Assembly (NCBI RefSeq): GCF_013139515.1
Contig: NZ_WTAR01000137.1
Coordinates: 1-35,690 of the forward strand
From: Lutibacter sp.
GTDB taxonomy: Bacteria; Bacteroidota; Bacteroidia; Flavobacteriales; Flavobacteriaceae
Length of the DNA: 35,690 nt
Direction: 5' to 3'
Of the stretch, positions 23,013 through 32,628 are shown in pieces (positions within the stretch are counted from its first letter, which is position 1; every line of letters begins with the position of its first letter). Below the pieces are notes generated by a model. The model ran no database searches. It was not told the DNA's origin and saw only the letters and a list, made by a program, of their open reading frames with translations. A program made the position numbers and the translations under genes.

Positions 23013-25640
23013 TTATAAATTTACTAAACTTGCCTTTAATGTTTCTACTTTTGCAATTGCATCAGCTTCTTTTTGTCTTTCAATTTTAATTACTTGCTCA
23101 GGAGCATTATTTACAAAACGCTCATTACTTAATTTCTTTTGAACAGATTTCAAAAACCCTTCAGTGTATTTTAATTCCTCCTCTAACTTTGCTTTTTCTT
23201 CTTCAACATTAACATCTGAAGTCATTGGGATAAAATATTCATTAGATTTTACTCTAAAACTTAAAGCTCCTTCAACCTTTTCAGTTACATATTCTAATGA
23301 AGATAAATTTCCTAATTTTTCAATTACAGCATCAAAATCTTTTGTTGAGTTTTCGTTATTTAAAACCGAACATTCTATTTGATTTTTAAAAGCAATATTT
23401 TTATCTTTTCGAACATTTCTAATCGCTGAAATTACTTCTGAAGCAAATTTAAAATTGCTTATTAAAGGTTCATTAACTTTAACTATTTCAGGATAATTTG
23501 CAATTACTAAAGCTTCCTCTGTTGTTCTTTCTGCAATATCTTGCCAAATTTCTTCTGAAATAAATGGCATATACGGATGCAATATTTTTAAATTATCTTC
23601 AAAAAATCTAATTACGGCATTGTATGTTTTTTCATCAATTGGTTGTTGATACCCTGGCTTTACCATTTCTAAAAACCACGAAGAAAAATCGTCCCAAACT
23701 AATTTATAAATGCTCATTAAAGCTTCACTAATTCGATATTGCTCAAATGATTTCTCTAAATCTTGTAATGTTTGCTGAAATTTAGCTTGATACCATTCAA
23801 TAGCTATTTTAGCAGATTGTGGTTGTTGAAGTGTTGCATCAATTTCCCACCCTTTTACTAAACGGTAAGCATTCCAAATTTTATTAGAGAAATTACGACC
23901 TTGTGCACATAATTCTTCATCAAATAATAAATCATTCCCAGCAGCTGAACACAATAACATTCCTACACGCACACCATCTGCACCATATTTCTCCATTAAC
24001 TCAATTGGATCAGGCGAATTTCCTAATGATTTTGACATTTTTCTACCTTTACCGTCTCTCACAATACCTGTGAAATAAACGTTGGCAAATGGTTTCTCAT
24101 TTCTAAATTCGTACCCAGCAAAAATCATACGAGCCACCCAAAAGAAAATAATATCTGGTCCGGTAACTAAATCGTTTGTTGGGTAATAATATTCAATTTC
24201 TTTATTATCAGGATTTCTAATTCCGTCAAAAACTGAAATTGGCCATAACCATGATGAAAACCAAGTATCTAAAGCATCAGGATCTTGTGTTAAATCAGAA
24301 ATAGTCAATTCCTTTCCTAATTTTTCTGAAGCCAATTTTGTTGCTTCTTCAATTGTTGAAGCAATCACAAAATCGTTCACTCCATCTCCATAAAAGTATG
24401 CTGGTATTTGATGACCCCACCAAAGTTGACGAGAGATATTCCAATCTCTAATATTTTCTAACCAATGACGGTAAGTGCTATTATAATGTTTTGGAAAAAA
24501 GTGAATTTCTTCATCTTCTAAAACAGCTTTTAAAGCTGGTTTTACAATGGTATCCATTTTTAAAAACCATTGCGCTGAAATTTTAGGCTCAATAACTTCC
24601 TTAGTTCTTTCTGAAGTTCCAACTTTATGCATATGCTGCTCAATTTTCACCAAACAACCTAAATTTTCTAATTCTTTTGTAATTTCTTTACGAACAACAA
24701 ATCTATCTTTTCCTTCATAATGCAATCCGAAGGAATTTAAAGTAGCATCATCATTAAAAATATCAATAACTTCAAGTTTATGTTTTTCTCCTAAAGTTTT
24801 ATCGTTTTGATCGTGTGCTGGTGTTACTTTTAAACACCCTGTACCAAACTCAATGTCAACATATTCATCTTCAATAATAGGAATTACTCTTCCAACAATA
24901 GGAACAATTGCTTTTTTACCTTTTAAATGTGTAAAACGCTCATCATTTGGGTTGATACAAATAGCAGTATCACCTAAAATAGTTTCAGGACGTGTAGTTG
25001 CTATTGTTAATACTTCATTACTTCCTTCAATTTTATAATTTAAGTAATATAAATTTCCTTGTTTTTCTTCAAAAATAACTTCTTCGTCAGACAACGTAGT
25101 TTTTGCAGCTGGATCCCAATTTACCATTCTATAGCCACGGTAAATTAAGCCTTTATTATACAGTTCTACAAAAACTTTATTTACAGCTTCACTTAAATCA
25201 GTATCCATTGTAAACTTAGTACGCTCCCAATCGCAAGAAGCTCCCAATTTTTTTAATTGCTCTAAAATTATACCACCGTGTTCATCAGTCCAATCCCAAG
25301 CATGTTTTAAAAACTCATCACGTGTTAAATCAGATTTTTCAATTCCCTGTTCCTTTAACTTAGCAACAACTTTAGCTTCAGTAGCAATAGAAGCGTGGTC
25401 TGTACCAGGAACCCAACACGCATTGAACCCTTTTAGTCTAGCTCTTCTTATTAATACATCTTGAATTGTATTATTCAACATATGCCCCATATGTAAAACA
25501 CCTGTCACATTTGGTGGTGGAATTACAATTGTATATGGTTCTTTTTCATTAGGAGTTGAATGAAAATAATTATTTTTCATCCAGTAATCATACCATTTAT
25601 TCTCAATGTCTTGAGGATTGTATTTTGTTGCTAAACTCAT
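23013..25640 (-). CDS. valS: Valine-tRNA ligase
   Basis: Charges tRNA-Val with valine; essential, cytoplasmic. The 875-residue class I synthetase has the HIGH motif as HMGH at 50-53 ([16 protein letters not shown]) and KMSKS at 534-538 in [15 protein letters not shown]. The editing domain (about 200-340) includes [15 protein letters not shown] and [25 protein letters not shown] near 458-467 is typical of ValS and related enzymes. The anticodon-binding domain and the C-terminal coiled coil (after about 805, Lys/Glu-rich) complete it. A good promoter lies just upstream, and it is monocistronic. Confidence 0.98.
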   Translation of the reverse strand: MSLATKYNPQDIENKWYDYWMKNNYFHSTPNEKEPYTIVIPPPNVTGVLHMGHMLNNTIQDVLIRRARLKGFNACWVPGTDHASIATEAKVVAKLKEQGIEKSDLTRDEFLKHAWDWTDEHGGIILEQLKKLGASCDWERTKFTMDTDLSEAVNKVFVELYNKGLIYRGYRMVNWDPAAKTTLSDEEVIFEEKQGNLYYLNYKIEGSNEVLTIATTRPETILGDTAICINPNDERFTHLKGKKAIVPIVGRVIPIIEDEYVDIEFGTGCLKVTPAHDQNDKTLGEKHKLEVIDIFNDDATLNSFGLHYEGKDRFVVRKEITKELENLGCLVKIEQHMHKVGTSERTKEVIEPKISAQWFLKMDTIVKPALKAVLEDEEIHFFPKHYNSTYRHWLENIRDWNISRQLWWGHQIPAYFYGDGVNDFVIASTIEEATKLASEKLGKELTISDLTQDPDALDTWFSSWLWPISVFDGIRNPDNKEIEYYYPTNDLVTGPDIIFFWVARMIFAGYEFRNEKPFANVYFTGIVRDGKGRKMSKSLGNSPDPIELMEKYGADGVRVGMLLCSAAGNDLLFDEELCAQGRNFSNKIWNAYRLVKGWEIDATLQQPQSAKIAIEWYQAKFQQTLQDLEKSFEQYRISEALMSIYKLVWDDFSSWFLEMVKPGYQQPIDEKTYNAVIRFFEDNLKILHPYMPFISEEIWQDIAERTTEEALVIANYPEIVKVNEPLISNFKFASEVISAIRNVRKDKNIAFKNQIECSVLNNENSTKDFDAVIEKLGNLSSLEYVTEKVEGALSFRVKSNEYFIPMTSDVNVEEEKAKLEEELKYTEGFLKSVQKKLSNERFVNNAPEQVIKIERQKEADAIAKVETLKASLVNL

Positions 25641-25669
25641 TTGTGGTCTAATATTTGTAATATAGTTTG

Positions 25670-25699
25670 CAAATGTACAATTATAAGAGATAACACAAA
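25670..25699 (-). promoter_or_regulatory. valS promoter
   Basis: On the minus strand TTTG (25696-25699), 18 nt, then TACATTTG (25670-25677): a match to both promoter boxes. The leader to the ATG at 25640 would be about 24 nt. Confidence 0.7.
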
Positions 25700-25703
25700 A
25701 TGT

Positions 25704-25733
25704 TTTGAAAGCATAAAAAATTAACTAACTTTA
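25704..25733 (+). promoter_or_regulatory. Promoter of the DUF1573 gene
   Basis: TTTG at 25704-25707, 18 nt, then TAACTTTA at 25726-25733 (one base off consensus). It is back to back with the valS promoter, the two -33 boxes being only 4 nt apart. Confidence 0.55.
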
Positions 25734-25752
25734 CACTTTAAACAAGATAATT

Positions 25753-26202
25753 ATGAGAAAAATTTTAACCCTTTTATTTATTGGTTTTTTAGCATTTACA
25801 ATTAATGCACAAGAAAAGACTACAACTGATCCTGTTCAAGACCCAAACGCACCTGCTTTTGAATTTGAAACAGAAGTTATTGATTATGGAAAAATTGATT
25901 TAAATGCTAATGGAGTACGTGTTTTTAAATTTAAAAATACAGGAAAATCTCCTTTAGTAATTACGAATATTAAATCTAGCTGCGGATGTACTGTGCCGAA
26001 AAAGCCAACCGAACCAATTATGCCTGGTGATACTGGTGAAATTGAAGTGAAATATGCTACAAACAGACCTGGTGGTTTTTCAAAAATGATTACAGTAAAT
26101 TCTAATGCTTCTGAACCTATAAAAAGGCTACGAATTAAAGGAATTGTAATTAAACCTGAATCTACTGTTGAAAAAGCAAAACCTACAATGTCTGTAAATT
26201 AG
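25753..26202 (+). CDS. DUF1573 exported protein
   Basis: A 149-residue secreted protein. A signal peptide with core ILTLLFIGFLAF is followed by likely cleavage after AQ at 19-20. The DUF1573 domain (about 34-135) starts FEFETEVIDYGKID and holds the hallmark SSCGCTVP motif at about 76-83, then PGDTGEIEVKY and the final strands ITVNSNASEPIKRLRIKG. The Ig-like fold is related to ASPM/SPD-2/hydin-type domains. In Bacteroidota these proteins are abundant, but their role is unknown. Monocistronic, with its own promoter and terminator. Confidence 0.93.
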   Translation: MRKILTLLFIGFLAFTINAQEKTTTDPVQDPNAPAFEFETEVIDYGKIDLNANGVRVFKFKNTGKSPLVITNIKSSCGCTVPKKPTEPIMPGDTGEIEVKYATNRPGGFSKMITVNSNASEPIKRLRIKGIVIKPESTVEKAKPTMSVN

Positions 26203-26222
26203 GAACTAACAAATATACATAC

Positions 26223-26254
26223 AAAAGGCCTTCAAAATTTTGAAGGCTTTTTTA
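26223..26254. terminator. Two-way terminator between DUF1573 and protease genes
   Basis: GCCTTCAAAA (26228-26237) pairs with TTTTGAAGGC (26238-26247), with A- and T-tracts on the two sides. Its right end overlaps the stop codon of the minus-strand protease gene. Confidence 0.85.
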
Positions 26255-27601
26255 TTTCAACATATTTTTTAATTGAAATTGGTATTGGTAATTTTGTCCT
26301 CCTCTTTCAACAACTAAATTTATTTTTTTGTTTTCTTTCTGATAAAATTTTTCAACTATCTCATCTAGTTTTAAATTGTAAGTATACTGCCCATTAATTT
26401 TTATAACAATATCATTTACTTGTAAACCAACTTCTTCTGCAGGAGAACCTTTTCTCACTTTAAAAATTTTATAGGTTGGTTTAAAACTATATTTATAATT
26501 ATAATCCAAAGTTATTCTGTTTTGTTGTGTACTTTCCTGATTACTTGATAAACCAACACTTGCATAATCATGTTCTTTCACAAGTAATTTACCATTATAC
26601 ACTAACTCTATACCACTCATATTGTACCTAAAAGGTTCTTTAAAAGTACTTCCTTTTTTTAAAGTAATTTTACCTTTTCTATAATCAAATGTAACAGTAA
26701 AACGCTTTAATATATTTGCTCCAATACTTCCGTTTCGCTCTTTAAATTTAAGAGCATGAACAATAGATAACGAATCTGGAAATGAAACTGTAGGGTTTTT
26801 CAATTCAAATTTCCCTAATACAATCCCTTTTATAATAGTTCTTTTTCCATAAATTACACCGCTTAAACCTTCACCTAAAAAATCTATAAAAAACTTTTTT
26901 GGAGGTAAAATATCAGGATGTGTATTCTCAAATAGCCACATAGCATCACTACCTCCAGAATCTATCAGTAATTTAACAGGCGTAATTTTTTCTGAAGCTG
27001 GAGCCAATTTTACACCAACATTTATATATGGTTTTAAATTATGAAAACTTAAATTAAAAGTTTCACATTTTTTACAATTATTATGAATATAGCCTTCAGA
27101 ATTATAAAATGATATTTTCCTTAATCCATAATTAATTTTAACAACAAAATCTTTAAAAATTTCATGACCAATAATTCCATGAATAGTAATTCCAAGTTTT
27201 GAAGACAGATCAAAACTATCATCAAAAACAACATATAAATTCTCGTTAGTGCTTAAAATATTTTTAAATTGAAATCTATTCCCTCTAGATAAAATAGCGT
27301 CAATAGCATCTTCACTCCCCAATCCTCTTAATTTAATTTTTTTGACATTATTTAACTGTAGAGAATCTTTATTATTAATGTTAAATAAGATAGTTGTACC
27401 AACTCCAGAATCTAATATAAAGTTTAACTTTTTCCCATTTACTTCAATAGGAAAAACAACTAAATTATTAATTAGTTCAAATGAAATGGTTTGTTTTTCA
27501 GCTTTATTAATAAGATTAAATTCCCCCTGAGCCATACTTATTTTAAAGAAAAAAAGTAGCATAAAAAACCAATAAACAGTTCTATTTTTTTGAATCAACA
27601 C
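26252..27601 (-). CDS. Retropepsin-like aspartyl protease with PDZ domain
   Basis: An exported protein of about 448 residues. The hydrophobic N-terminus WFFMLLFFFKISMAQ is a signal peptide. Two retropepsin-like lobes follow, each with an Asp-Ser-Gly site: D64 in NFILDSGVGTTIL and D214 in KLLIDSGGSDAMW, each paired with a downstream GxxG strand (HGIIGHEIF, GSIGANILKRF). A C-terminal PDZ domain (about 365-445) has GSPAEEVGLQVNDIVIKING. Most bacterial retropepsins dimerise; two lobes in one chain may make a full active site (inference). The start is GTG at 27601 or TTG at 27598; both precede a good signal peptide, whereas the first ATG (27562) would truncate it. Periplasmic or surface location. 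Confidence 0.88.
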   Translation of the reverse strand: MLIQKNRTVYWFFMLLFFFKISMAQGEFNLINKAEKQTISFELINNLVVFPIEVNGKKLNFILDSGVGTTILFNINNKDSLQLNNVKKIKLRGLGSEDAIDAILSRGNRFQFKNILSTNENLYVVFDDSFDLSSKLGITIHGIIGHEIFKDFVVKINYGLRKISFYNSEGYIHNNCKKCETFNLSFHNLKPYINVGVKLAPASEKITPVKLLIDSGGSDAMWLFENTHPDILPPKKFFIDFLGEGLSGVIYGKRTIIKGIVLGKFELKNPTVSFPDSLSIVHALKFKERNGSIGANILKRFTVTFDYRKGKITLKKGSTFKEPFRYNMSGIELVYNGKLLVKEHDYASVGLSSNQESTQQNRITLDYNYKYSFKPTYKIFKVRKGSPAEEVGLQVNDIVIKINGQYTYNLKLDEIVEKFYQKENKKINLVVERGGQNYQYQFQLKNMLK

Positions 27602-27756
27602 ACTTTAAATTATTAATTTTAAGTAAACTACAAAAACAGCTAATGAACACACAATTTTTATGAAAACTTTAACCTTTAACAAATTCAGTTAAAAGCTACG
27701 AATTTTAAAATTTATTTCGCAATTTTGTTTCATAAATTTTAATAACACTTATAAAT

Positions 27757-28953
27757 ATGCCAAGTATCTCAACTAAAGGAATAAATATGCCGGAATCACC
27801 GATTAGAAAATTGGTTCCTTATGCCGAAAATGCAAAAAAGAAAGGCATTGAAGTTTTTCATTTAAATATTGGTCAGCCAGATATAAAAACACCCGATGTT
27901 GCGCTTGAAGCAATAAAAAATAATACAATTGAAGTGCTTGCTTACGGCCGTTCTGAAGGCTCAGAAAAATACCGTCAAAAACTAGCAAATTATTATGTAC
28001 AACATAAAATTAATATTACTGCTAATGAAATTGTGGTAACAACAGGAGGTTCTGAAGCATTGTTATTTGCTATGGGAAGTATTTGTGATCCAGGTGATGA
28101 AATAATTATTCCTGAACCTTTTTACGCAAATTATAACGGTTTTTCAACTGCGTCTGGAGTTCAAATTGTTCCTGTAATTTCAAAAATAGAAGATAATTTT
28201 GCATTGCCTTCAATTTCAGATTTTGAAAAATTAATTACTTCAAAAACAAAAGCAATTTTAATTTGCAATCCTGGAAACCCAACCGGATATTTATATTCAA
28301 AAGAAGAAATTGAAAAACTTGCTGAGATTGTAAAAAAACATGATTTATTTTTAATTGCTGATGAAGTTTATAGAGAATTTATTTATGATGATGACGCTAA
28401 ACATCAGTCTGTTTTACATAATTTCGGACTGGAAGAAAATGCAATTATAATTGACTCTGTATCCAAACGTTACAGTATGTGCGGTGCACGTATTGGCTGT
28501 TTAATTTCAAAAAATAAAGAGGTACTTAACACTGCACTTAAATTTGCACAAGCTCGTTTATGCCCTCCAACATTGGCACTTATTGCAAGTGAGGCTGCTT
28601 TAGAAACACCACAATCTTATTTTGATGAAGTTACTGTTGAATACAAGTCCAGAAGAGATGTTTTAATAAGTGAATTAAGTAGCATTGAAGGTGTTAAAGT
28701 TGCATCACCTAAAGGTGCTTTTTACTGTGTTGTAGAATTACCTGTTGATAATGCTGATAAATTTGCACAATGGTTATTAGAAGATTTTAATTTGAATAGC
28801 CAAACCGTTATGGTTGCTCCTGCTGCAGGATTTTATTCATCTAAAGGCTTTGGAACAAAACAAATACGAATTGCCTACGTTTTAAAAAAGGAAGACTTAA
28901 TTTCATCTGTTAAAATTTTAAAATCCGCAATTTCTGAATACAACAAAATATAA
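27757..28953 (+). CDS. PLP-dependent aminotransferase, class I/II (aspartate aminotransferase-like)
   Basis: A 398-residue fold-type I aminotransferase. Visible are LNIGQPDIKTP (36-46), YGRSEGSEKYR, TTGGSEALLFAMG (PLP-phosphate region), NPGNPTGYLYS (171-181), ADEVYREFIYD with the pyridine-nitrogen Asp202, and the Schiff-base lysine K237 in DSVSKRYSMCGARIGC. The C-terminal part holds the carboxylate-binding arginine in KQIRIAYV. It fits the AspC/prephenate-type group Ib; exact amino-acid specificity cannot be read. The stop codon TAA is directly followed by the TTG start of murB, so the two genes form one unit. Confidence 0.9.
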   Translation: MPSISTKGINMPESPIRKLVPYAENAKKKGIEVFHLNIGQPDIKTPDVALEAIKNNTIEVLAYGRSEGSEKYRQKLANYYVQHKINITANEIVVTTGGSEALLFAMGSICDPGDEIIIPEPFYANYNGFSTASGVQIVPVISKIEDNFALPSISDFEKLITSKTKAILICNPGNPTGYLYSKEEIEKLAEIVKKHDLFLIADEVYREFIYDDDAKHQSVLHNFGLEENAIIIDSVSKRYSMCGARIGCLISKNKEVLNTALKFAQARLCPPTLALIASEAALETPQSYFDEVTVEYKSRRDVLISELSSIEGVKVASPKGAFYCVVELPVDNADKFAQWLLEDFNLNSQTVMVAPAAGFYSSKGFGTKQIRIAYVLKKEDLISSVKILKSAISEYNKI

Positions 28954-29955
28954 TTGAAAATTCAAGAAAACATATCTCTAAAACAGTACAATACGTTTGG
29001 TATTGATGCAATTGCCAAACGTTTTGTTTCTGTAAATTCTATTCAAGAATTAAAAGAGGTTATTACTGCTAAAAAAGATGTTTTTCTATTAGGAGGTGGC
29101 AGTAACATGCTGCTAACTTCAAATATTGAAAAACTAGTAGTACACTTAAATTTAAAAGGAGTAATTGTAAACGATACTGAAAAGGAGTCTGTGTTTGTAA
29201 CTGCTGAAGCTGGTGAAAACTGGCACGAATTTGTAATTTGGTGTATCTCACAAAACTATGGTGGTTTAGAAAATTTATCCTTAATACCTGGAAATGTTGG
29301 TACTTCTCCAATTCAAAATATTGGTGCTTACGGTGTTGAAATTAAAGATACTTTTCATCAACTAGAAGCGCTAGAAATTGAAACTGGAAAAACTAGCATA
29401 TTTACCAATGAAGATTGTAAATTTGGGTATCGTAATTCCGTATTTAAAAATGAACTGAAAGAAAAATATATTATTACAAATGTTACTTTTAAATTAACAA
29501 AAACCAATCATAAAACCACTACTTCTTACGGAGCAATTCAAGAACTACTTACAAACAAAGAGCAACCCACAATTAAAGAAATCTCTAATGCTATAATTGC
29601 AATTAGAGAAAGTAAACTCCCTAATCCTGAAGAAATTGGAAATAGTGGTAGTTTTTTTAAAAACCCTATAATTGCAAATAAATCCTTTCAACTTTTACAA
29701 CAAAAATATCCTGAAATTCCACATTATATTATTTCTGAAACCGAAGTGAAAATACCAACCGGTTGGTTAATTGAACAATGTGGTTTTAAAGGCAAACGTT
29801 TTGGTGATGCTGGCGTCCATAGCAAACAAGCACTTGTTTTAGTCAATTATGGGAACGCTACGGGTAAAGAAATTTACAAATTGGCACAAAAAATTCAACA
29901 AAAAGTGAAAGAAACCTTTGCTATTGATTTGGATATTGAAGTGAATGTAATTTAA
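28954..29955 (+). CDS. murB: UDP-N-acetylenolpyruvoylglucosamine reductase MurB
   Basis: Makes UDP-MurNAc, the second committed step of peptidoglycan synthesis, using FAD and NADPH. The 333-residue protein is a type I MurB: QYNTFGIDAIAKRFV at 11-25, FAD-binding LLGGGSNMLL (45-54), LENLSLIPGNVGTSPIQNIG (105-124), R160 in FGYRNS, and the catalytic serine S233 in GNSGSFFKNP, with E329 near the C-terminus. The start is TTG at 28954, immediately after the TAA of the aminotransferase; the conserved N-terminus begins exactly there, so an ATG start is excluded. The last 4 bp overlap the convergent manA gene. Confidence 0.96.
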   Translation: MKIQENISLKQYNTFGIDAIAKRFVSVNSIQELKEVITAKKDVFLLGGGSNMLLTSNIEKLVVHLNLKGVIVNDTEKESVFVTAEAGENWHEFVIWCISQNYGGLENLSLIPGNVGTSPIQNIGAYGVEIKDTFHQLEALEIETGKTSIFTNEDCKFGYRNSVFKNELKEKYIITNVTFKLTKTNHKTTTSYGAIQELLTNKEQPTIKEISNAIIAIRESKLPNPEEIGNSGSFFKNPIIANKSFQLLQQKYPEIPHYIISETEVKIPTGWLIEQCGFKGKRFGDAGVHSKQALVLVNYGNATGKEIYKLAQKIQQKVKETFAIDLDIEVNVI

Positions 29956-30920
29956 ACTGTAACTTCTAACAATTTACAATTTTCTGAGCTTATAATTACC
30001 GTTTCTGCTATCGCAGGAATTAATACTGTTTCTCCAAATTGAATTGTTTCTGTTGTGTTAAAAATAGTAATCGCTGCACTGCCTTCAACACACATAAAAA
30101 TTACAAACGAATCGGTTTTAGAATAATCAAGTTCAACTTTACCTGAAACTGGTATAAAATTGGTTTTAAAGTAGCTGCAATTTACTACATTATTTAACGT
30201 ATTTGACTCTTTACTATAACTTCTTTCAGTATCAATTTTATCACTAAAATTTAATGCATCAACTGCCAATTCTGTATGCAACTCACGCTCATTACCTTCA
30301 TCATCAGTTCTATCAAAATCATAAATTCTGTACGTAATATCAGATGTTTGCTGAATTTCTGCCAACACTACACCTGCACCAATTGCATGTACAGTTCCTG
30401 TTTCAATAAAAAAAGCATCGCCATTTTTTACATATACATCATTTAAAACTGATAGTATATTTTTATCTTCTAAAAGAGACACATATTGTTTTGGTGTAAT
30501 TGTTTCTTTAAAACCTAAAATCAATCTTGCATTTTCTTCAGCCTGCATAATATACCACATTTCAGTTTTTCCAAATGAATTATGGCGCTTTTTTGATAAC
30601 TCATTATCTGGGTGAACTTGAACAGATAAATCTTGTTTTGCATCAATAAATTTAATTAATAATGGAAAATTATTTCCGAAATTTGCGTAGTTATTTTTCC
30701 CAATTAAATCTGATTTATACGTTTCTAATAAGGTTTTTAATGAAGTATTTTTTAATATTCCGTTAGCAACAGTAGAATTATTTCCTTCAACATCTGAAAT
30801 TTCCCAACTTTCGCCAACATTTTTTAGGCTTGATTTTTTATTGAAATTTGCAACTAGTTTATCTCCTCCCCAAATTTTATCTTTTAATATTGGTGTAAAT
30901 TTTAATGGATAATTTAACAT
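29952..30920 (-). CDS. manA: Mannose-6-phosphate isomerase, class I
   Basis: Interconverts mannose-6-phosphate and fructose-6-phosphate, feeding GDP-mannose sugars. The 322-residue length is that of the short Bacillus-type enzymes. Zinc ligands are visible: Q101 and H103 in SVQVHPDN, E120 in GKTEMWY and H178 in GTVHAIGAG, where the motif continues with the Q-Q-T-S-D-I-T-Y-R stretch (190-198). The opening PLKFTPILKDKIWGG is typical. Its ATG overlaps the stop of the cysteine desulfurase gene by one base (TAATG), so translation is coupled. It converges with and overlaps murB by 4 bp. Confidence 0.95.
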   Translation of the reverse strand: MLNYPLKFTPILKDKIWGGDKLVANFNKKSSLKNVGESWEISDVEGNNSTVANGILKNTSLKTLLETYKSDLIGKNNYANFGNNFPLLIKFIDAKQDLSVQVHPDNELSKKRHNSFGKTEMWYIMQAEENARLILGFKETITPKQYVSLLEDKNILSVLNDVYVKNGDAFFIETGTVHAIGAGVVLAEIQQTSDITYRIYDFDRTDDEGNERELHTELAVDALNFSDKIDTERSYSKESNTLNNVVNCSYFKTNFIPVSGKVELDYSKTDSFVIFMCVEGSAAITIFNTTETIQFGETVLIPAIAETVIISSENCKLLEVTV

Positions 30921-32056
30921 TAATCAATCAATTTTTTTAAGTTTATAATTATGTAATCAATTTCTTCAATAGTATTGAATTTGCTAAACGAAAAGCGAAC
31001 CGAGGTTTTAGCTGCTTCAATTTCAGGTAAAATTGTATTTAAAACATGAGAACCTTTATTGCTTCCACTCTGACAAGCGCTACCTCCAGAAACCGAAATT
31101 CCTTTTAAGTCTAAATTAAAAAGCAACATTGCATATTCTTTTGGCAAACGTACATTTAAAATAATATAACTACTTTTAGTTTCATCATCAGAAAAGCCAT
31201 TAAATTCAATACCTTCAAAATTACTTTTTAGTTCACTTATAAAATAACTTTTAATTTTTTGAATATATGCCGCTTCTTCTTTCAAATTAGCACAAGCAAT
31301 TTCCAATGCTTTTTCCATTCCTAAAATGCTGTGAATATTCTCAGTTCCAGCTCTGGCTCCTCTCTCCTGCTCGCCTCCATGCAAAATTGGATAAATACCA
31401 AACCCCTTTTTTATGTATGCAAAACCAACGCCTTTTGGCCCGTGAAATTTATGCGCACTAGCTACAAAAAAATCAATGGGAGTTTCAATAACATCTATTT
31501 TAAAATGTCCAATGCCTTGAACAGAATCTGAATGAAATAAAGCCTTATTTGTTATACATAAATCAGCTACTTTTTTCAAATCTAGCAAATTTCCAATTTC
31601 ATTATTTACATACATTAAACTCACTAATTTCTTCTCGTTAGTTTGTTGAAGTAATTCTTCTAAATGTTGATAATTAATACCTCCATCTTCATCTAAATTA
31701 ACCCAACAAACTTTAATTTTAAATTCATTTTGTAATTGCTCAATAGTATGTAAAACAGCGTGATGTTCAATTTTTGATGAAATAATAGTGGTTACACCTA
31801 AATTTGTAATTGCGTTTCTTAAAATTAAATTGTCTGCTTCACTTCCGCCTGCGGTAAAAATAATTTCATTTGAAGCTGCGTTAAATTGTTTAGCTATATT
31901 TTTTCGTGCAGTTTCAACTAAAGATTTAGACTTTCTACCAACCTGATGTGTTGAAGATGGATTGCCATAAAAACTAGCCATTGATGTACAAATTACATCA
32001 ATTACTTCGGGTAAAATTGGAGTTGTAGCTGCGTTATCTAAATATATATTTTTCAT
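30920..32056 (-). CDS. Cysteine desulfurase (IscS/NifS family)
   Basis: Takes sulfur from cysteine for Fe-S clusters and other thio-compounds. The 378-residue fold-type I PLP enzyme begins MKNIYLDNAATTP, then YGNPSSTHQVGR, AGGSEADNLIL, IEHHAVLHT, and the PLP lysine K203 in ASAHKFHGPKG. Later come GGEQERGARAGTEN and the catalytic loop cysteine C328 in SVSGGSACQSGS. The start is taken as ATG 32056; a TTG at 32065 is excluded because it overlaps the -7 box. The role could include sulfur supply for FdhD, but that is only inference. It forms a two-gene unit with manA. Confidence 0.95.
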   Translation of the reverse strand: MKNIYLDNAATTPILPEVIDVICTSMASFYGNPSSTHQVGRKSKSLVETARKNIAKQFNAASNEIIFTAGGSEADNLILRNAITNLGVTTIISSKIEHHAVLHTIEQLQNEFKIKVCWVNLDEDGGINYQHLEELLQQTNEKKLVSLMYVNNEIGNLLDLKKVADLCITNKALFHSDSVQGIGHFKIDVIETPIDFFVASAHKFHGPKGVGFAYIKKGFGIYPILHGGEQERGARAGTENIHSILGMEKALEIACANLKEEAAYIQKIKSYFISELKSNFEGIEFNGFSDDETKSSYIILNVRLPKEYAMLLFNLDLKGISVSGGSACQSGSNKGSHVLNTILPEIEAAKTSVRFSFSKFNTIEEIDYIIINLKKLID

Positions 32057-32062
32057 TAAAAG

Positions 32063-32070
32063 CAAAAGTA
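32063..32070 (-). promoter_or_regulatory. -7 box of the cysteine desulfurase gene
   Basis: TACTTTTG on the minus strand fits TAnnTTTG. Transcription would start near 32060, leaving a leader of only about 4 nt before the ATG at 32056. Confidence 0.5.
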
Positions 32071-32115
32071 ATTAAAATAGTTGGTTTCATTTAACGTTGA
32101 ATTACTTAAAACTCT

Positions 32116-32123
32116 TATTTTTG
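32116..32123 (+). promoter_or_regulatory. -7 box of the lipoprotein gene at 32143
   Basis: TATTTTTG fits TAnnTTTG; GTTG at 32096-32099 lies 16 nt upstream. The leader to the ATG is about 14-16 nt. It faces away from the cysteine desulfurase promoter. Confidence 0.5.
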
Positions 32124-32142
32124 TCTTGAAAATTTTATTTAA

Positions 32143-32628
32143 ATGAAGAAATTAATTATCCTTTTTTTAGCATTCTCACTTTTATCTTGTAACGATGGAG
32201 ATTTTGATGTTCCAGTATTTCAATTTACTGATACTGTAAATAGTTGTGGAGAATATATTTTACATATTAAAAATAGCAATAGTACTGAAGTTTTAGTTTT
32301 AACTTTAAGTACAACAGAAATTGCAGGAGTTGTAGGTGAAGAGCAATATAATATTTCATCTTCATTAGAAGCAACTTATAGAATTTTTGAAGAAGGAATT
32401 AGTTCTAATTATTTTTGTCAAAATATTCCTCCTTCAACACCCAAAGTTATAAAAGAACTAAATGCTGAAAGTGGGATAATTACTGTTATTACAAATGAAA
32501 TTATTACTAATGATGTAATTACTGGTTACTCATATACCATCACCCTTTCAGAGTTATTATTTAATGAAAATAGTGAACGTATTTTCTTTGAAAATTTAGA
32601 TTTTGGAATCTTCACTATGAACCTTTAG
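32143..32628 (+). CDS. Lipoprotein of unknown function
   Basis: A 161-residue protein with a lipoprotein signal ending LLSC (Cys16), then NDGDFDVPVFQFTDTVNSCG. The rest alternates beta-like stretches (EYILHIKN, EVLVLTLST) with Ser/Asn/Glu-rich segments, and two further cysteines (C35, C93) may pair. No known domain recognised; conserved-looking lipoproteins of this type are common in flavobacteria. Its final 14 bp overlap, tail to tail, the end of the DUF2027/Smr gene on the other strand, so no terminator separates them. Confidence 0.78.
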   Translation: MKKLIILFLAFSLLSCNDGDFDVPVFQFTDTVNSCGEYILHIKNSNSTEVLVLTLSTTEIAGVVGEEQYNISSSLEATYRIFEEGISSNYFCQNIPPSTPKVIKELNAESGIITVITNEIITNDVITGYSYTITLSELLFNENSERIFFENLDFGIFTMNL

